This document shows positions 13,546 to 25,700 of a DNA stretch of 64,000 nucleotides, piece by piece. The first letter of the stretch is position 1. Each line of letters opens with the position of its first letter. Under the pieces are notes generated by a model. It made no database searches, was not told the origin of the DNA, and worked only from the letters and a program-made list of their open reading frames with translations. Made by a program: the position numbers and the translations under genes. The stretch is from Himantopus leucocephalus (taxonomy: Eukaryota; Chordata; Aves; Charadriiformes; Recurvirostridae), in NCBI GenBank assembly GCA_003993805.1, contig RSEF01000001.1, forward strand, positions 180,396,848 to 180,460,847. Direction: 5' to 3'.

Positions 13546-13920
13546 GATTGAGCACCAACCTACCCCTCTGAGTGAAACCTGGTATGAACCAAACTCATTC
13601 CCTTTCCAAATTCCAGTGACAAATGCCTCTATTGGAAGATATCTATGCTCTTCTTTAGCAGATATTTACTACGGTTTAGCAACAGGCAACAAAGAAAAAT
13701 CAGCATCATGTGTTCACCCAACCCTCAGTGAAACACCGGTGGGGTATGAAGAATTGCCTCACACTCACCATCATAATTATTTGCTGTATATTTAAAGTGT
13801 TATGATAAACAAGGTCAGATGCAGCTGTCACCCAAATGAAGAAAGCAAAAGGCAGATTCTCTTCCCTAAATTTACCCTCATCTTCCAGTACTATCTCAGA
13901 AGCATGAGGTACCATAGTTC

Positions 13921-13984
13921 ATAGAATCATAGAATCATAGAATCATAGAATCATAGAATCATAGAATCATAGAATCATAGAATA
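13921..13984 (-). repeat. Expanded CR1 tail octamer array
   Basis: Seven perfect tandem copies of atagaatc plus one variant unit (atagaata). This is the reverse complement of the CR1 3'-terminal octamer, marking the 3' end of the minus-strand CR1 that follows. The run is longer than the pair seen at the end of the copy at 1-569. Confidence 0.95.
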
Positions 13985-14368
13985 GTTTGGGTTGGAAGGG
14001 ACCTTTAAGGGTCATCTAGTCAACCCCCCCCTGCAATGAGCAGGGACATCTTAACCTACATCAGGTTGCTCAAAGCCCCGTCCAATCTGACCTTGAATGT
14101 TTCCAGGGATGGGGCATCTACCACTGCTCTGGGCAACCTGTGCCAGTGTTTCACCACCCTCATTGTAAAAAATTTCTTCCTTATATCTAGTCTGAATCTA
14201 CTCTCTTTTAGCTTAAAACCATTACCCCTTGTTCTATCGCAGCAGGCCCTGCTAAAAAGTTTATTCCCATCTTTCCTGTAGGCCTGCTTTAAGTACTGAA
14301 AGACCACAAGAAGGTCTCTCTGGACCCTTCTCTTCTCCAGGCTGAACAACCCAAACTCTCTCAGCCTG
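13985..14368 (-). mobile_element. CR1 LINE, minus strand, cut by gap
   Basis: Near-identical reverse-complement counterpart of the CR1 at 1-569, beginning immediately after the octamer array with 'gtttgggttggaagggacc' and running to the N gap inside the 'ggctgaacaacccaaactctc' block. Its 5' end is unresolved because the sequence passes into the gap. Small open frames here (14036-14281 plus and a frame running into the Ns on the minus strand) belong to the element. High similarity to the first copy implies both inserted relatively recently from one subfamily. Confidence 0.93.
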
Positions 14369-14468
14369 NNNNNNNNNNNNNNNNNNNNNNNNNNNNNNNN
14401 NNNNNNNNNNNNNNNNNNNNNNNNNNNNNNNNNNNNNNNNNNNNNNNNNNNNNNNNNNNNNNNNNNNN
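14369..14468. other. Assembly gap, 100 N
   Basis: Exactly 100 Ns, the usual placeholder length for a gap of unknown size. It sits between a CR1 body and an A-rich stretch (14469-14503), a typical place for assembly failure. Confidence 0.98.
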
Positions 14469-16700
14469 AAAAAAAAAAAAAAGAAAAAAAGAAAAGAAAG
14501 ACATTCATACTACAGGTATGTATAAATACTTCTGATCAGACAGCAAATGAATAAAACTTACGCTTCACTTACAAACTGTTTGCTTTGGCATTTGACATAC
14601 AATGTGTCTGTACAGAGAGAAGGCTAGTCATGCAACATAATTATTTTCCCACCTATTCTTGTCACAAAGTGTCCTGAAAGTGCAGTTTCTTTCTTCACTC
14701 CCTGTGCGTAACCTCAAAATAGTATCTCATGGTCACAAAACTCTTATGTTGTGTAAATATCTTTTAGGGCATTTGATCTTTTCCCTCTTCTTTCCTCCTC
14801 TTCCATTAGCAGTTTTTATTGCAGCTGCTTGAATACGAGGTAATGAAAGCTCATGTTTCTGTTTACACTAGGTCTGTATTGGTACACAGAACAAGAGAGG
14901 AAACAAAAACGTCTGGGCATCGTTATAGAGATTGTCATCAAACAACCACTATTTTCTAGTTTGTACTTTAATCAGTGTCTGGAATGACACTGCGGGACCT
15001 GGCAGTCAACACATTAAAGGGACTTTTTCAGAGATTCTTTGCAAAATACTATTTTATTTCTGTGCACAGTGAAAGGCAGCATATTTTAACCTGGTAAACA
15101 ATTTAAATTAGATAATAACTTATGCTTGTGTATGAGGCATGGTCAATGAGTGATTTGTGCTTGTGTAACCATTTCTGTTCTTCAGACAGGGTATGCGGCT
15201 CCTCTCAGCATTACACAGGGATAGGAGGTGAATCAGACTGTTGTTACTTGCGTACCCTAAGGAGTCCTTTAGACTTTTCCAGGAGAGCAATGGAAAGTCT
15301 CCAACAGTGGGAATGGATGTTATATCACACGAGGGACAAGGACAACAAGAAAAGCCAGGCGGAGAGTGCATCCCTCTTGCAGCTGCAAGGAGCTGCGTCT
15401 TTCTACATTACTGTACTGGGGCACATGGCAACAGAAGAAAATCGCCCGACAGCAGCTCTCCCTTAAGCCCTCAATTTCTTGATGAATTCCCTCTGCACAG
15501 TGGCACAGGAGGTATTAAAGTTCAGTGGTCATTTCACCCACTGGTCCTGTAAGCTCTGCAGGCATTTTTACTGTCGCGCTGCGTGCCAGAGAAGAAGGAT
15601 TTCTCTTCTCCTTCACTTCATCTGAGCCATTAAACCAACTCCTGTTTTCCTCTCCAGGGGATGGTCTAGGGGAGATAGGGAATCTCTGAGATTCAGGCCT
15701 AAAATATATGTCCTCTGGTTCTGTTATTATTCTTATTAAACACACTACAGCTCCTTTGAAAACAAATCATCTTGTGTCACTGTTCATTTGAACCAGTGTA
15801 TTTGCAGCAGAAATATGATCATCTTTTGGTATATTTATTGCAATCAACACTATTAATATCAACGTTTCTAGAAGACAGTATTCTTAATTCTAAAAATAGT
15901 GTTTTAATCATCCAAGCCAGCCAGAGCCAACCCCTCAGTTCTGGGCTAGTACTTGCTTACCAAACTAGCTCTCCTTGCTCATCGATTAACCTCCAGCTTA
16001 CCGACAGCTCTTTCTTAGGGGACAGTGGATGATATGACGACAGCTTTCACAGGCAGGACAGAGCTAACTGTAAAGTACCCAGATCGAGCTAGAGTAACGT
16101 CAGTATGAAGTTCAGTACAAGCTGCATGTATATCTCAATCACATAAATATTTGTGCCCAAGCTGAGCCCTATACTGCTGTTAGACTATTGGCTAATTTAC
16201 AGCAAGTGTGGTGATATTAACACTGGTAACAATGATAACCTTGACTGAAGTACAGATACGTGCTAAAAAGGAAGAGGTATACTAGGCTCATTAATTTCAA
16301 TAACAGCCAACAAAGACTGTCGATCCTTATTTGTTCTTCTAACTCAGTACATTTTGCAATGTTCAGTAAAAAGAGCAAACACGCCAGTAGCAACACCTAA
16401 AGGCCTTCGAATGACCACACAAGAACTGAATTGGTCTCTCATTCAAAACCTGTGAATCCAGCTAAAAACTGGATACAGTAAAAATACACAGGAGTTTAGA
16501 AAACTGGAAAACTTACCTATTTGCAAGGAAAAATGAGTCATACTGAACTGCAGTTTCAGTTGTGTCAAGCTCGAAGGATGAAACTGGCTATCAGTGCGTT
16601 ATTGATATCCAAAGTGATCAATGAGAGAAATGTGCAGAACAAAAAATTTTATTGAGAGAATGCCGGTAATATCCATTGAGAATTTAATATGGCAAGGTTA
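14469..16700. other. Intergenic, no gene seen
   Basis: After a 35-base A-rich start, ordinary AT-rich DNA. The 114- and 103-codon frames near 15122-15552 overlap each other on one strand in different frames and resemble nothing known; neither is supported as a gene. Confidence 0.5.
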
Positions 16701-16758
16701 AGATACATAGATAGATAGATAGATAGATAGGTAGATACATACATACATACGTACATAG
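16701..16758 (+). repeat. GATA/ATAC tetranucleotide microsatellite
   Basis: About six gata units pass into ataca/atac units with a few interruptions. A candidate length-polymorphic simple repeat. Confidence 0.9.
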
Positions 16759-19700
16759 AGGGACAGATCTGGAATGAGGAACTGTCTACGCTGTACAAAG
16801 ATAAGTGGTAGGGGAAATGTTCTCTTTGTATTCGATCAGTACATAAATATTACAGTTTCCATGGTGTTGGTATTTGTCAAACTACTTTCTAAGGAGAAGT
16901 TCAAATACTGAATAGTTAAATGACTAAGAATGTCATTTAAATGTTAGTTACTTCAAAAACTTAGTATGTAACAATATCCACCCAAAGCATTTACGAATTC
17001 CAAACCACCACAATTATTTTTGAAATTATAACCCCTCCCATGAAATATGTATAAACAGAACTCTCCCTAGTGAGTGCTTGAAAATCTGGCCCTTTGGCCC
17101 CAATCTTTGGTTCCTTGGTTAGTTAATTAATAGGCTTTTCCCAGAAAATAAATTTCATACAAACCCGAACAATGGACAAATTCATGGAAAACGTGAACAG
17201 CTCATAGGCAAAATTGTGAACAGAAGAAACAGTTGGAGCTCTTCAAACAACTTGATAGATCATAAGACCTCTTGTTTTGCTTAGTACCAGAAAGAGTGGG
17301 GTCCTAGTACATCTGAGAGGCAGTGTGGTAATAAACCTGTAGATGGTTAATGTAATTCTAGAGAGGAAATGACAGTCAAGTATAGCAATCATTTAGTCTC
17401 TCTCTATTCCTGGCATTCCTCTTAAATTTAACCTGTTTTTCCTAATTCCCCATACTACAGAAACTGCCGTTTGTTGAAATATATTACTGGACAAGTGGGT
17501 TCCGCAATGGCTATTCTCTAATTACTACATTGAGTACTAAAGAAATCATTACAGAGGGAGTGAGGAACATGTTTAAGCATCTTTAAAAATCCCATTGCAC
17601 CACATCTATATTTTTAGACACCTAAATACTTATGAAAAACTGGTTCATTGCAGATGCGTAATTGCAAGCCCGCTGATAGCTCATCGCAGTCAGAGGATAC
17701 CATTCACACACTTGAAGTTACACATGTTCCTGAGTGCTTTGCAGAATAAGGGTCTACTTTATCTGTCAAATGGAAGCACAAACAGCTGGAAACTCTTTAT
17801 TAAGCAGCCGGAAGGGAGGGAAATAAAATGAGAATTTAATAAATCATAAAAATGTTCTGATGACTGGCTTTGCGTGAAAAATTCAAGCAAACTCCAAACA
17901 TCTTTGGATGGAGGTCTTAAAGGCACATCAATGTATTCTGAGTAATGAAAACCCACCCTGGCACTCACATGTTTCATTTACCCACTTGCTGGCTTCATCC
18001 TACACTTTTGAATAAGACAAACTCTCATTAAGACTAATGGCAGTTTTGCCTGAACATGCACCTGCAGGATCGGGCTTCAATTGCTGAAACTCACATTTAC
18101 TCCCTGAAACTACCAGCAGATCAGCATGTTGATAAGTACTGAATACATTACCGCAGGAGAACATACAAAGCTGCGTTTGAACAGGTGACATTTCCTTTTC
18201 AAGGCAAACCTGTTCAAAAGTTTAGCATTAATCATTTCCAAGCAGGCATAACAGAATTATCTACTATATCTGTCAACTTTCTGCTTCTTATAAAGGTAAA
18301 CTTCTTCAACCTGTAGAAAGCTATGTCAAAAACAATAAAATAGAGCCACTGATTAACTACTCGGTGCAGTTTAACGGCAGCATCAGAAATTGCTTCATCA
18401 ACAGTTGCTACATGTCAGCAATATGTATGTGTATATGTGTATACATATCTATATACGGCTTGAAGTAAGAGACAATATTTGATTTGGTTACCTCGGGCTC
18501 AGCTCTGCAGAGCACTGTGGTCACAATTGACTTTTCACAGGTGAGTGAACACACTGGACTGGATCAGCAATTGATATCCATGTACGCTACCAGAAGGTGC
18601 AGCAGATGCACCTGCGCCCCATTTTGAAGGGCCTCCACGGGCTTTGTTTCAAGTGCCTGAACTGCTGCAACACATTGTTTGCAACAAACGAATGGGCAAA
18701 GCACTTGCATACTTCTGACAGTACCTGTAGCACTCCAGGAGCACCTACTAGCACCCACGGGGTTACCCATGTGGCTGGGAAAGAGGATTGCCCTTGACCC
18801 CCCTCCCCGGTTCCTCTTTGCCGGTGGGCTGTGCGGTGCATCGCAGGACTGTGAACCGAGAGGGAGTCCCTTGGACTCTGCAAAGTGGCTTTCAGCCACA
18901 GCTGGGGCTGCGCTTGCAGATTTTAGCATTTGCATAGCCCAGCTGCACTTACACTAATGAATGACACTTGCATGGGACTGTTCTCCAGCATCAAAACTGG
19001 CCAACTCACAGTGTATCCTGCCATTAGTATTAAACTCTCCTAATCCCCAAAACAGGGTGGCCACGATCACATGGCCACCTGGGAACTGTCCCTGGCCTCT
19101 GCTGAGTCCCCAGTCGTGCCAGGGAATTGTTTCAGGGAGTACTTGATGGCCCAGGCCAAAAGCATGTCAGCGACCGCTCTGATGACTTCAGTTGCAGTGC
19201 CCGGCACCATTTAATTTACTAGAGGAGAGGCGGACTCAATGCATGTGGTCTTGGGAGCAGCCTCAGGGAGCATCTCAGAGTGAATGTAGAAATATCCCTC
19301 AAGGCTATTGATGAGACAAGTAACTCCTTGATCTGAGCAAGATTATCAACATCTGGCCTGTAATTAACACCACTGCCCAAGCTGGCAATACACTGATACA
19401 ATAATACTTAGCATTGTTGTAGCTTTCTCTGTTTTGATTAATGAGTGTGCATTTAACTAAACAGTATACATTAACTATTATTAACAGCACATTAATTGTT
19501 AACCACACATTACCTAAACACTCTATTAGATAATTACCTCTCTGTTAATCCATTAATCAATATGCTTATAGATGAACTTATTTGAAAAAATCCTCATCTG
19601 TATATCAGAAATACATTTATTAAATTATTACTCTGTGAGGATACTGATTAAAGAATTCTGAGCTGTGGAAATATCACTCTACTTGTATGATCACCAAACA

Positions 19701-20755
19701 GCTACCACATTCCTATAACCTCAGATCTTATCATCATCGCTACAACCTTTACAGCACCAATTATCAAAGTTTGCTCATCAAGAATCTCCCTTTCCACAAT
19801 AAAAAAGAATTTCAGTGCCAGAGTACTACCTGAATAACCCCAAATCTGAGAGTTTTTATTTGGAATTAGACTCTTAGGTTTTCATCTCTCTTTTTCTTCA
19901 ACAGGACGTTAAGAAAAACTGAGTATGTACCCAGACGCTACTGCCATAGGCACTAACTTGAAAGCCTGGGCTAGCCCATGGATGGAGAAGGCCTTGTGTC
20001 TGTTGGTGCAGTGCTCAATGTGCTGAACTCTGTGCAATGATGAGTGACTCAGGACGGGACTGGGAGAAGCCTGCAACGTGGGCCTTAGCCAGCACATGAG
20101 CACCTACATCCAAGCCTGCTTTCCTGCAACTTCCCAGTACCACCACAGGCACCTCACTTCCACAGATTCTTGCCTTTTTGACTGAGGAAGTTCACCACAC
20201 ACCTAGAATCGTGCCCCAGGCATACCTCCCCTGTGACAGAGCTGAAAATCTTGGCTCCTGCTCAAGCCTCAGCCTCATTGGGACCCATGACCTGAGGATC
20301 TTTGGTCCATTGGTCTTTCCTAAGGCGTCCTACACACTGTCTGGATCCACCTGCCTCCATACAATAGGGTGGCTCACACCACTTTTTGTAAAACATACCC
20401 AAAGGAAGAGCTGCCAACAACCACTTTGTATACAACAATTTAGCGGCTAAGGCGTTTGTGAAGGATCAGTGATACGGAGCCTATGGTAGTTTCCCATCTG
20501 GAGACGTTCAGCTACCCATCTTCCAAGTCCCCAGGGAGTGCTCCAGCCACTGCTGTGTTGAAGTTGCCAGGCTGTATGAAAAACAAACACAGGGACCTAG
20601 AGAGAGAGAAAGCAAGAAAGGCTGTGATTCTGCAGCCATCGCCAAGGAGAAGAGTCCTAGGTGTTGGTCCTTGTTCCAAGACTTGTTTGTATATTTTCTC
20701 TAATGATTATTTCATGTAAACAGTCCTCGTATGAGGGATGGGAATCTCTGGGGCC
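16759..20755. other. Intergenic, no gene seen; TAAT-rich island near 19440-19560
   Basis: No coding gene supported. A TG/TA low-complexity patch lies at 18420-18457. The interval 19440-19560 is dense in ttaat/gttaa words, including attaattgttaac at 19491-19503, close to the palindromic HNF1 site. Frames of 92-123 codons around 18560-18960 overlap on opposite strands in a locally GC-rich patch and look like chance. Confidence 0.5.
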
Positions 20756-20841
20756 GATCCAAAGCCCATTGAAGTCAACGGAAATCAAAGCCAACTGAAG
20801 TCAATAGAAAGTTTTCCACAGATTTCGGTAGGCTTTGGATC
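20756..20841. repeat. Short palindromic ancient repeat
   Basis: Perfect 11-base inverted ends (gatccaaagcc at 20756-20766, ggctttggatc at 20831-20841) enclose two 'tgaagtcaa' phrases. Palindromic elements of this wording occur widely in archosaur and turtle genomes; I infer an old MITE-like or SINE-related remnant but cannot name the family. Confidence 0.55.
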
Positions 20842-22414
20842 ACTTTGGGAATACTTCTTGGGTGGTAAAGGCTCCATGCCAATGCACTGAAGGCATGCAC
20901 CGATTGCATACTAACACACACGTTGTTGTGGCTTATTGCTATATTGGAACCAGCCTTTGAAAACTATCATAATATCCTGAGGCAAACTAGAGAGTCAATT
21001 ATTCAAAATGTTGGTCTTGAATGTTTAAAGGCCCAGTCATGGGCTCCTTAGGCTAAGTTCCCACTGCCTGCAATGAGAACTGTCTCTGAGGAGGGCAGGC
21101 AGAGTCAAGCTCTGAGACTCACATTTGCGGGGCATTTTGATGCCCTTGGCACAGCCACGACTGCAGTTCAATGCAGAGATAGCCAACCTGACTTGAAACT
21201 ATGTAATGTGGGTAGCGAACACAATTTAGCTGTATTAGCATAGCACTTCTTACGGGTTAATTAGCCCTGCCAAGAGGCAGAGTTCATTAGCCTGAGGAGA
21301 AAGCTGTATGAAGATGGACTACTTCCGACTCATTTAGAGGTAGCTTTGCAAAGCAGTGCTTTGTGCCATGTAGACATGCTATCCTCCTATTCCAAACATT
21401 ACACAACTTCCGATTCTGCAGCAGCTATGGCAATTGTGCAGTAACCATGGACCCATCTGCCCTCTCCATGGAAGGGTCTGTCATGCATGTCTGTATTTGA
21501 GTTACCAGAGCGCACGCACTGAGGCTTCCCTCTGACCAGGCAAATCAGTTCCAGGTTAACATTTGGCATGCCAAATTCTAGCCAAGAGATTTTCATTGCT
21601 TTCTTTTTCCATAAAAANAAAAAAAACAAAAACAGAAAACAAACACAACAATCAGTGCTCTTAGTGATTTCAGCAGTGCAAGGCCTAGACTCCTGGAGAC
21701 AATTTCCAGCACGTCTCATCACCAAGCCTTCACCATCTCCCTCATTCGTGCCGGCAGTGACCTTTTCTCTAAGGTTTGATGGGTAGCTTTTTCACACCCA
21801 AGGGTTCCAGTTCAGATTCCCTTTTCTAAAGACACACCTTCCTTTAAAACAGTTTTCCTGGCAACTCTGCAAGTCTAATTTGCCCAATGTAATTTTAAGC
21901 TTTGTTTATTAATTTGCACAGGGTTCCAGTTAACATACAAGCCACTTCAGTATCCTGACTGTAATAACACCTAAAACTTTACTCCAGGAATAAATTCAGG
22001 TATAGTACATGATTCTGCAATTGACTTTAAGGACTATTTATACTTTGGTGTCTTGATGAATATTGTGCTGGATCTGTCCATGTCTTTGGCTCAGGATCTT
22101 TTCCTCATGGCAAGTTTCATGTTTCATGGTCTCAGTCCCAGAAGATGTGTAATCTGGGAGACACCTCCACGAGGACTGAAGTTGCTCAACTGAGAACCCC
22201 ACAGGATTTTACCCATAAATGGAGATAAGATCTTTGCCCCATAGAGCTAAAGAGATAAATTAAACACAAGCAGACAGATAGACCAGACACCTGTTGTGTT
22301 TCTCAAGTGAGTTGCCACACTGCAGGCATCCATATTACCAACTGGTGAGGTGTAAGAAAAGGGAAGAGCAGGGTTTGATTTGGTGTGACCCACCTTGGTC
22401 CTAGGAGCACCTTA
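20842..22414. other. Intergenic, no gene seen
   Basis: No supportable gene. Includes a single N inside an A-rich run at 21618. Nothing else stands out. Confidence 0.5.
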
Positions 22415-22745
22415 CAGCAATCAGTTTCAGACTAATTGCCTGTCCTAGGCATGTGACACCACACATCTTTACCCAGTAGGCAGTGCAAAGTGTATTTCTG
22501 TACAACTGCCCCAGACTCCTTTGAGGTTGCTGGCAGAATCTTGTGCTTGTGCAGAGTGCAAACTGCTGGAGGACATAGAGAAGATGTGCTTTCCCCCTTT
22601 TGGAGGTACCTTGCACCCACACTGCCAGTGGGGTACTCTCACATGTGTGCTGTGTGATTGCAATTATAGACGCAAGGCAGATTTGAACCTGAACAACTTC
22701 TGCAGAGCACTAAGTAGCTAAAGTAGATAGACCCACAGAGTGCAG
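22415..22745 (+). repeat. Unrecognised interspersed element, copy B
   Basis: Partner of copy A at 13213-13545 in the same orientation, 9.2 kb away. The open frame 22521-22721 aligns with the last part of A's frame without frameshift. Four Cys codons in the first aligned block are kept although three differ at the third base, and both end with the same TAA. Other differences include many amino acid changes, so selection on a protein is not shown. Family unknown. Confidence 0.6.
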
Positions 22746-25700
22746 CAAGCGCCTCCTTACTTAGACCACCAGAAGCTACCAAGGAGGCAACTGCAAAGAG
22801 GCACGAAGCCCCTTGCAGCTTCTGGCTGTAAATTTGATTTCATGTCATGGTAATGAAAAAGTCATCCCGTGCTATGGTGAGATCCCAATTCAAAGTCAGT
22901 TCTTGGCTACTCCTGCTGAAAGTTATGTTTCAAAATCCACTTAGCCAGTTGCACTTAGAAAAATAACTTCTCAAAACAACTAAGTGATGTTTAAACTTAG
23001 AGAGGGGGTGAAGAATGGAGCGGTCCCCATAACATAGATGTAGTTCTGCACTCAGGAGGGAACTGTGCATTAGTTTTTGTGAAAAATCTGGATATTTAGA
23101 ACTGTGAAAGCAAATGAGAGTTTCAGCCAGCATTTACAGCGCTTGGAATTTTTATCATTTAAAACTTTACAAGAGTCCTCAATGGGCGAACACACTGTGT
23201 GCTTGTTGTACATTCAGCCAATAGGCTGAATAACTTCAAAGAAATTTACTCTGTTGCTTGCTAAAAAGCCTTTTTAACATTATACACCTTCAGAAATGTT
23301 ATGGTATCTGGTGCCAAGAGTCTGTATTTCTAAAATTCCCTACTTCGGCCTGAGTTCTGAACCCATTAAATTCAGTAAGAGTTTTGACATTGACTTAAAA
23401 GAGTGAAAGATCAAACAATTATCTGACAGACTGTAACAAGACTCAGAAATAATTAGGGAGTTTTGAAGCCTATCCATAGAGGGGATTTTTCTTTGCTTTT
23501 AAATAAGAAATGTATTCACAAATGTATTTTGGAAATATTAGTTTAAATTTAGAAGTGGGAATATTTAGCATTAAGACAGATGTTTGACTCAAGGTTTTTT
23601 GTTTTTTTCATATATTTTCCATATTTTTGACATCTCTTCTTATCTAAATAAGACTAGGGAAAGTCAGGGTGACAGTTAGGTTGGAACTAATGTAATGTTT
23701 TATGTTTTTGTTAGTCAGGGATGGCATCTCACGTAGAAATACACTTTAATTATCCTTTTCAAGTCCTTTCTTCTTGCCCCAAAAATTCATCCTGATTCAC
23801 AGAAGACATCATGAGAACATCATTTCACTGACTGTGTGGGCTGAAGTAAGACTTTTGGTATCTCTGCAGTTACAGTTTGAGAGCTCTTTGGTGAGCCAGC
23901 AATTGCAAATTGTTTCGAAAATTGAATTTATCAAATGAAAAATATGTGGATGCGTACATGAGTCCGAAGTCATTGATTTCTAATGAGACGTATTGCCAAA
24001 ACACAGTGTTTATTAATAGTACAACCTGCAGCTGTGTACAACAAAGAAACCAATTTTGTTATTCTCAGGCCATCAGAAAATTTGTGGAAGAGAGCAGCCA
24101 CAACCTGGTCCAAACCATTATTCTAGAAAAGGCTGGTCTGTTATTAGATTCCACTGCTGATATGCCTCCCGTACTCTCATCAGTCTCCTAGAGCTGAGTA
24201 GTTGCTGGTCCCAGTTGTGGATATGTCCGTGTCACAGCCTCCTGAGCAACCAGCTGCCTAGACATAGTCTTTCCCAGGTCACACAGGTGTGGGAGACCGG
24301 GTGTCTCTGTCCCTTGCGAACAATATGACCACGAAGTACAGAAATATGTGTTAGTGAGAGAATTTTGTGTCTGTGCAGGTATACACACATGCACACTTTA
24401 CTCTTAAATGAGAGGATGTTGGCATCTCTTTAAAAAAATCAAGAAACTCTTGGACGCTCCTTGATCATCTCCTGTATTCTTCATGTGGCCTAAAACTTTT
24501 AAAAGCATCTCCCAACAACACAGAATGCCTGAGCTCTTCTAAAATGTGCTGTTACTCTTGTCAAATCTCCATATAAGTCCTATCTTTTTTACGTTTAATT
24601 TGTTTAGTACCCAGATAACAACACAAGCCCTTTTCCTACCACTAGGTGCAGCCATGAAGGCTAGAATAAATAATGAGATAGCAGGAAAATGTTGTATTGT
24701 GTTTCATGGTTTGTAAAAGACAATCGGACATGTCTTATTATTGTAACAAGGCAACCAAGTTTATATTTTGGAGATATTTTCAGGAGTCCATCACCACCCT
24801 GCTGTATAAGAGTATCTACTCCTAGCGCTTAAAAGTGAAATTAAAACATGGAATTGGTCAAGGTGTCACATTTCACATACTTATTTCTGGAAAAGGTTCA
24901 GACACATCTGCATCAAGCATATAGTTATAAAAGACTACACATGTCAGTTTTCCAACGTTTGAAGTCATAGGAAAACTTGGCATTCAACAGGCCCCCCAAA
25001 TTTGTGCTCTTTGGATGTACTGTTCAGTGGAATCGTTTCAATAAACTGCATTTTATCTTTCGATAAATTCACTGGTCAGTTTTTTGTTTCAGTTTTGACT
25101 GGGAATCATAGTCTGATGGCTTACCTTGATGATACTTCTTCTGTGACTACCTAAAGGCACCCAATAGAACTACCTGAGCAAACCTGACCCTATGCAAAGC
25201 TTGAACAGGAAGCAGTTTGGAAATTCAGATGACAGAAACATAACATTCATGGATAAGCCCACAAGAAATGAATGAGCTGAAAGGCTCCTTTTGGTTCCTT
25301 TTGTCATGACTGAGTTGGCAAAGTAAGAAGAAAACAAAGATGTCTACATTGTCTACATAAAGTAATGACATGGGTTTGAAGCTTTCCTTTTCTTTTTTTT
25401 TCCCCCAAGGATAAAGTTTATAATTTTTGTTAACTAAACAAAAAATCTATTAACTGCATTGTCTCCTGCATAGGAGGACTGACTTTTGGCAAGGGGAAAA
25501 GCAACAATGAGGAAGGCCCAAGATTCCGCAGCCAAAAGTTAAAGCCTTTTTTTTTTTTTTCATTTGATTCCAGACCAATTCATTACGGGGTAACCCCAAC
25601 TATTTCCTTTCATATAAGGAAAGGGACCAGTAAGAAGACACGGCTTTGTGTCCCACAGAGAACTTGGACAAGTAGCAGGGAAACAGAAGACGGGGACTTT

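Noticed and set aside
13921..13984. Short regularly repeated units resembling a CRISPR-like array
   Set aside because: It is the CR1 terminal octamer in tandem, with no spacers.
18560..18960. Overlapping frames of up to 123 codons on both strands
   Set aside because: Local GC-rich patch without stop codons; no family resemblance, no alignment with the repeat pair at 13213 and 22415.
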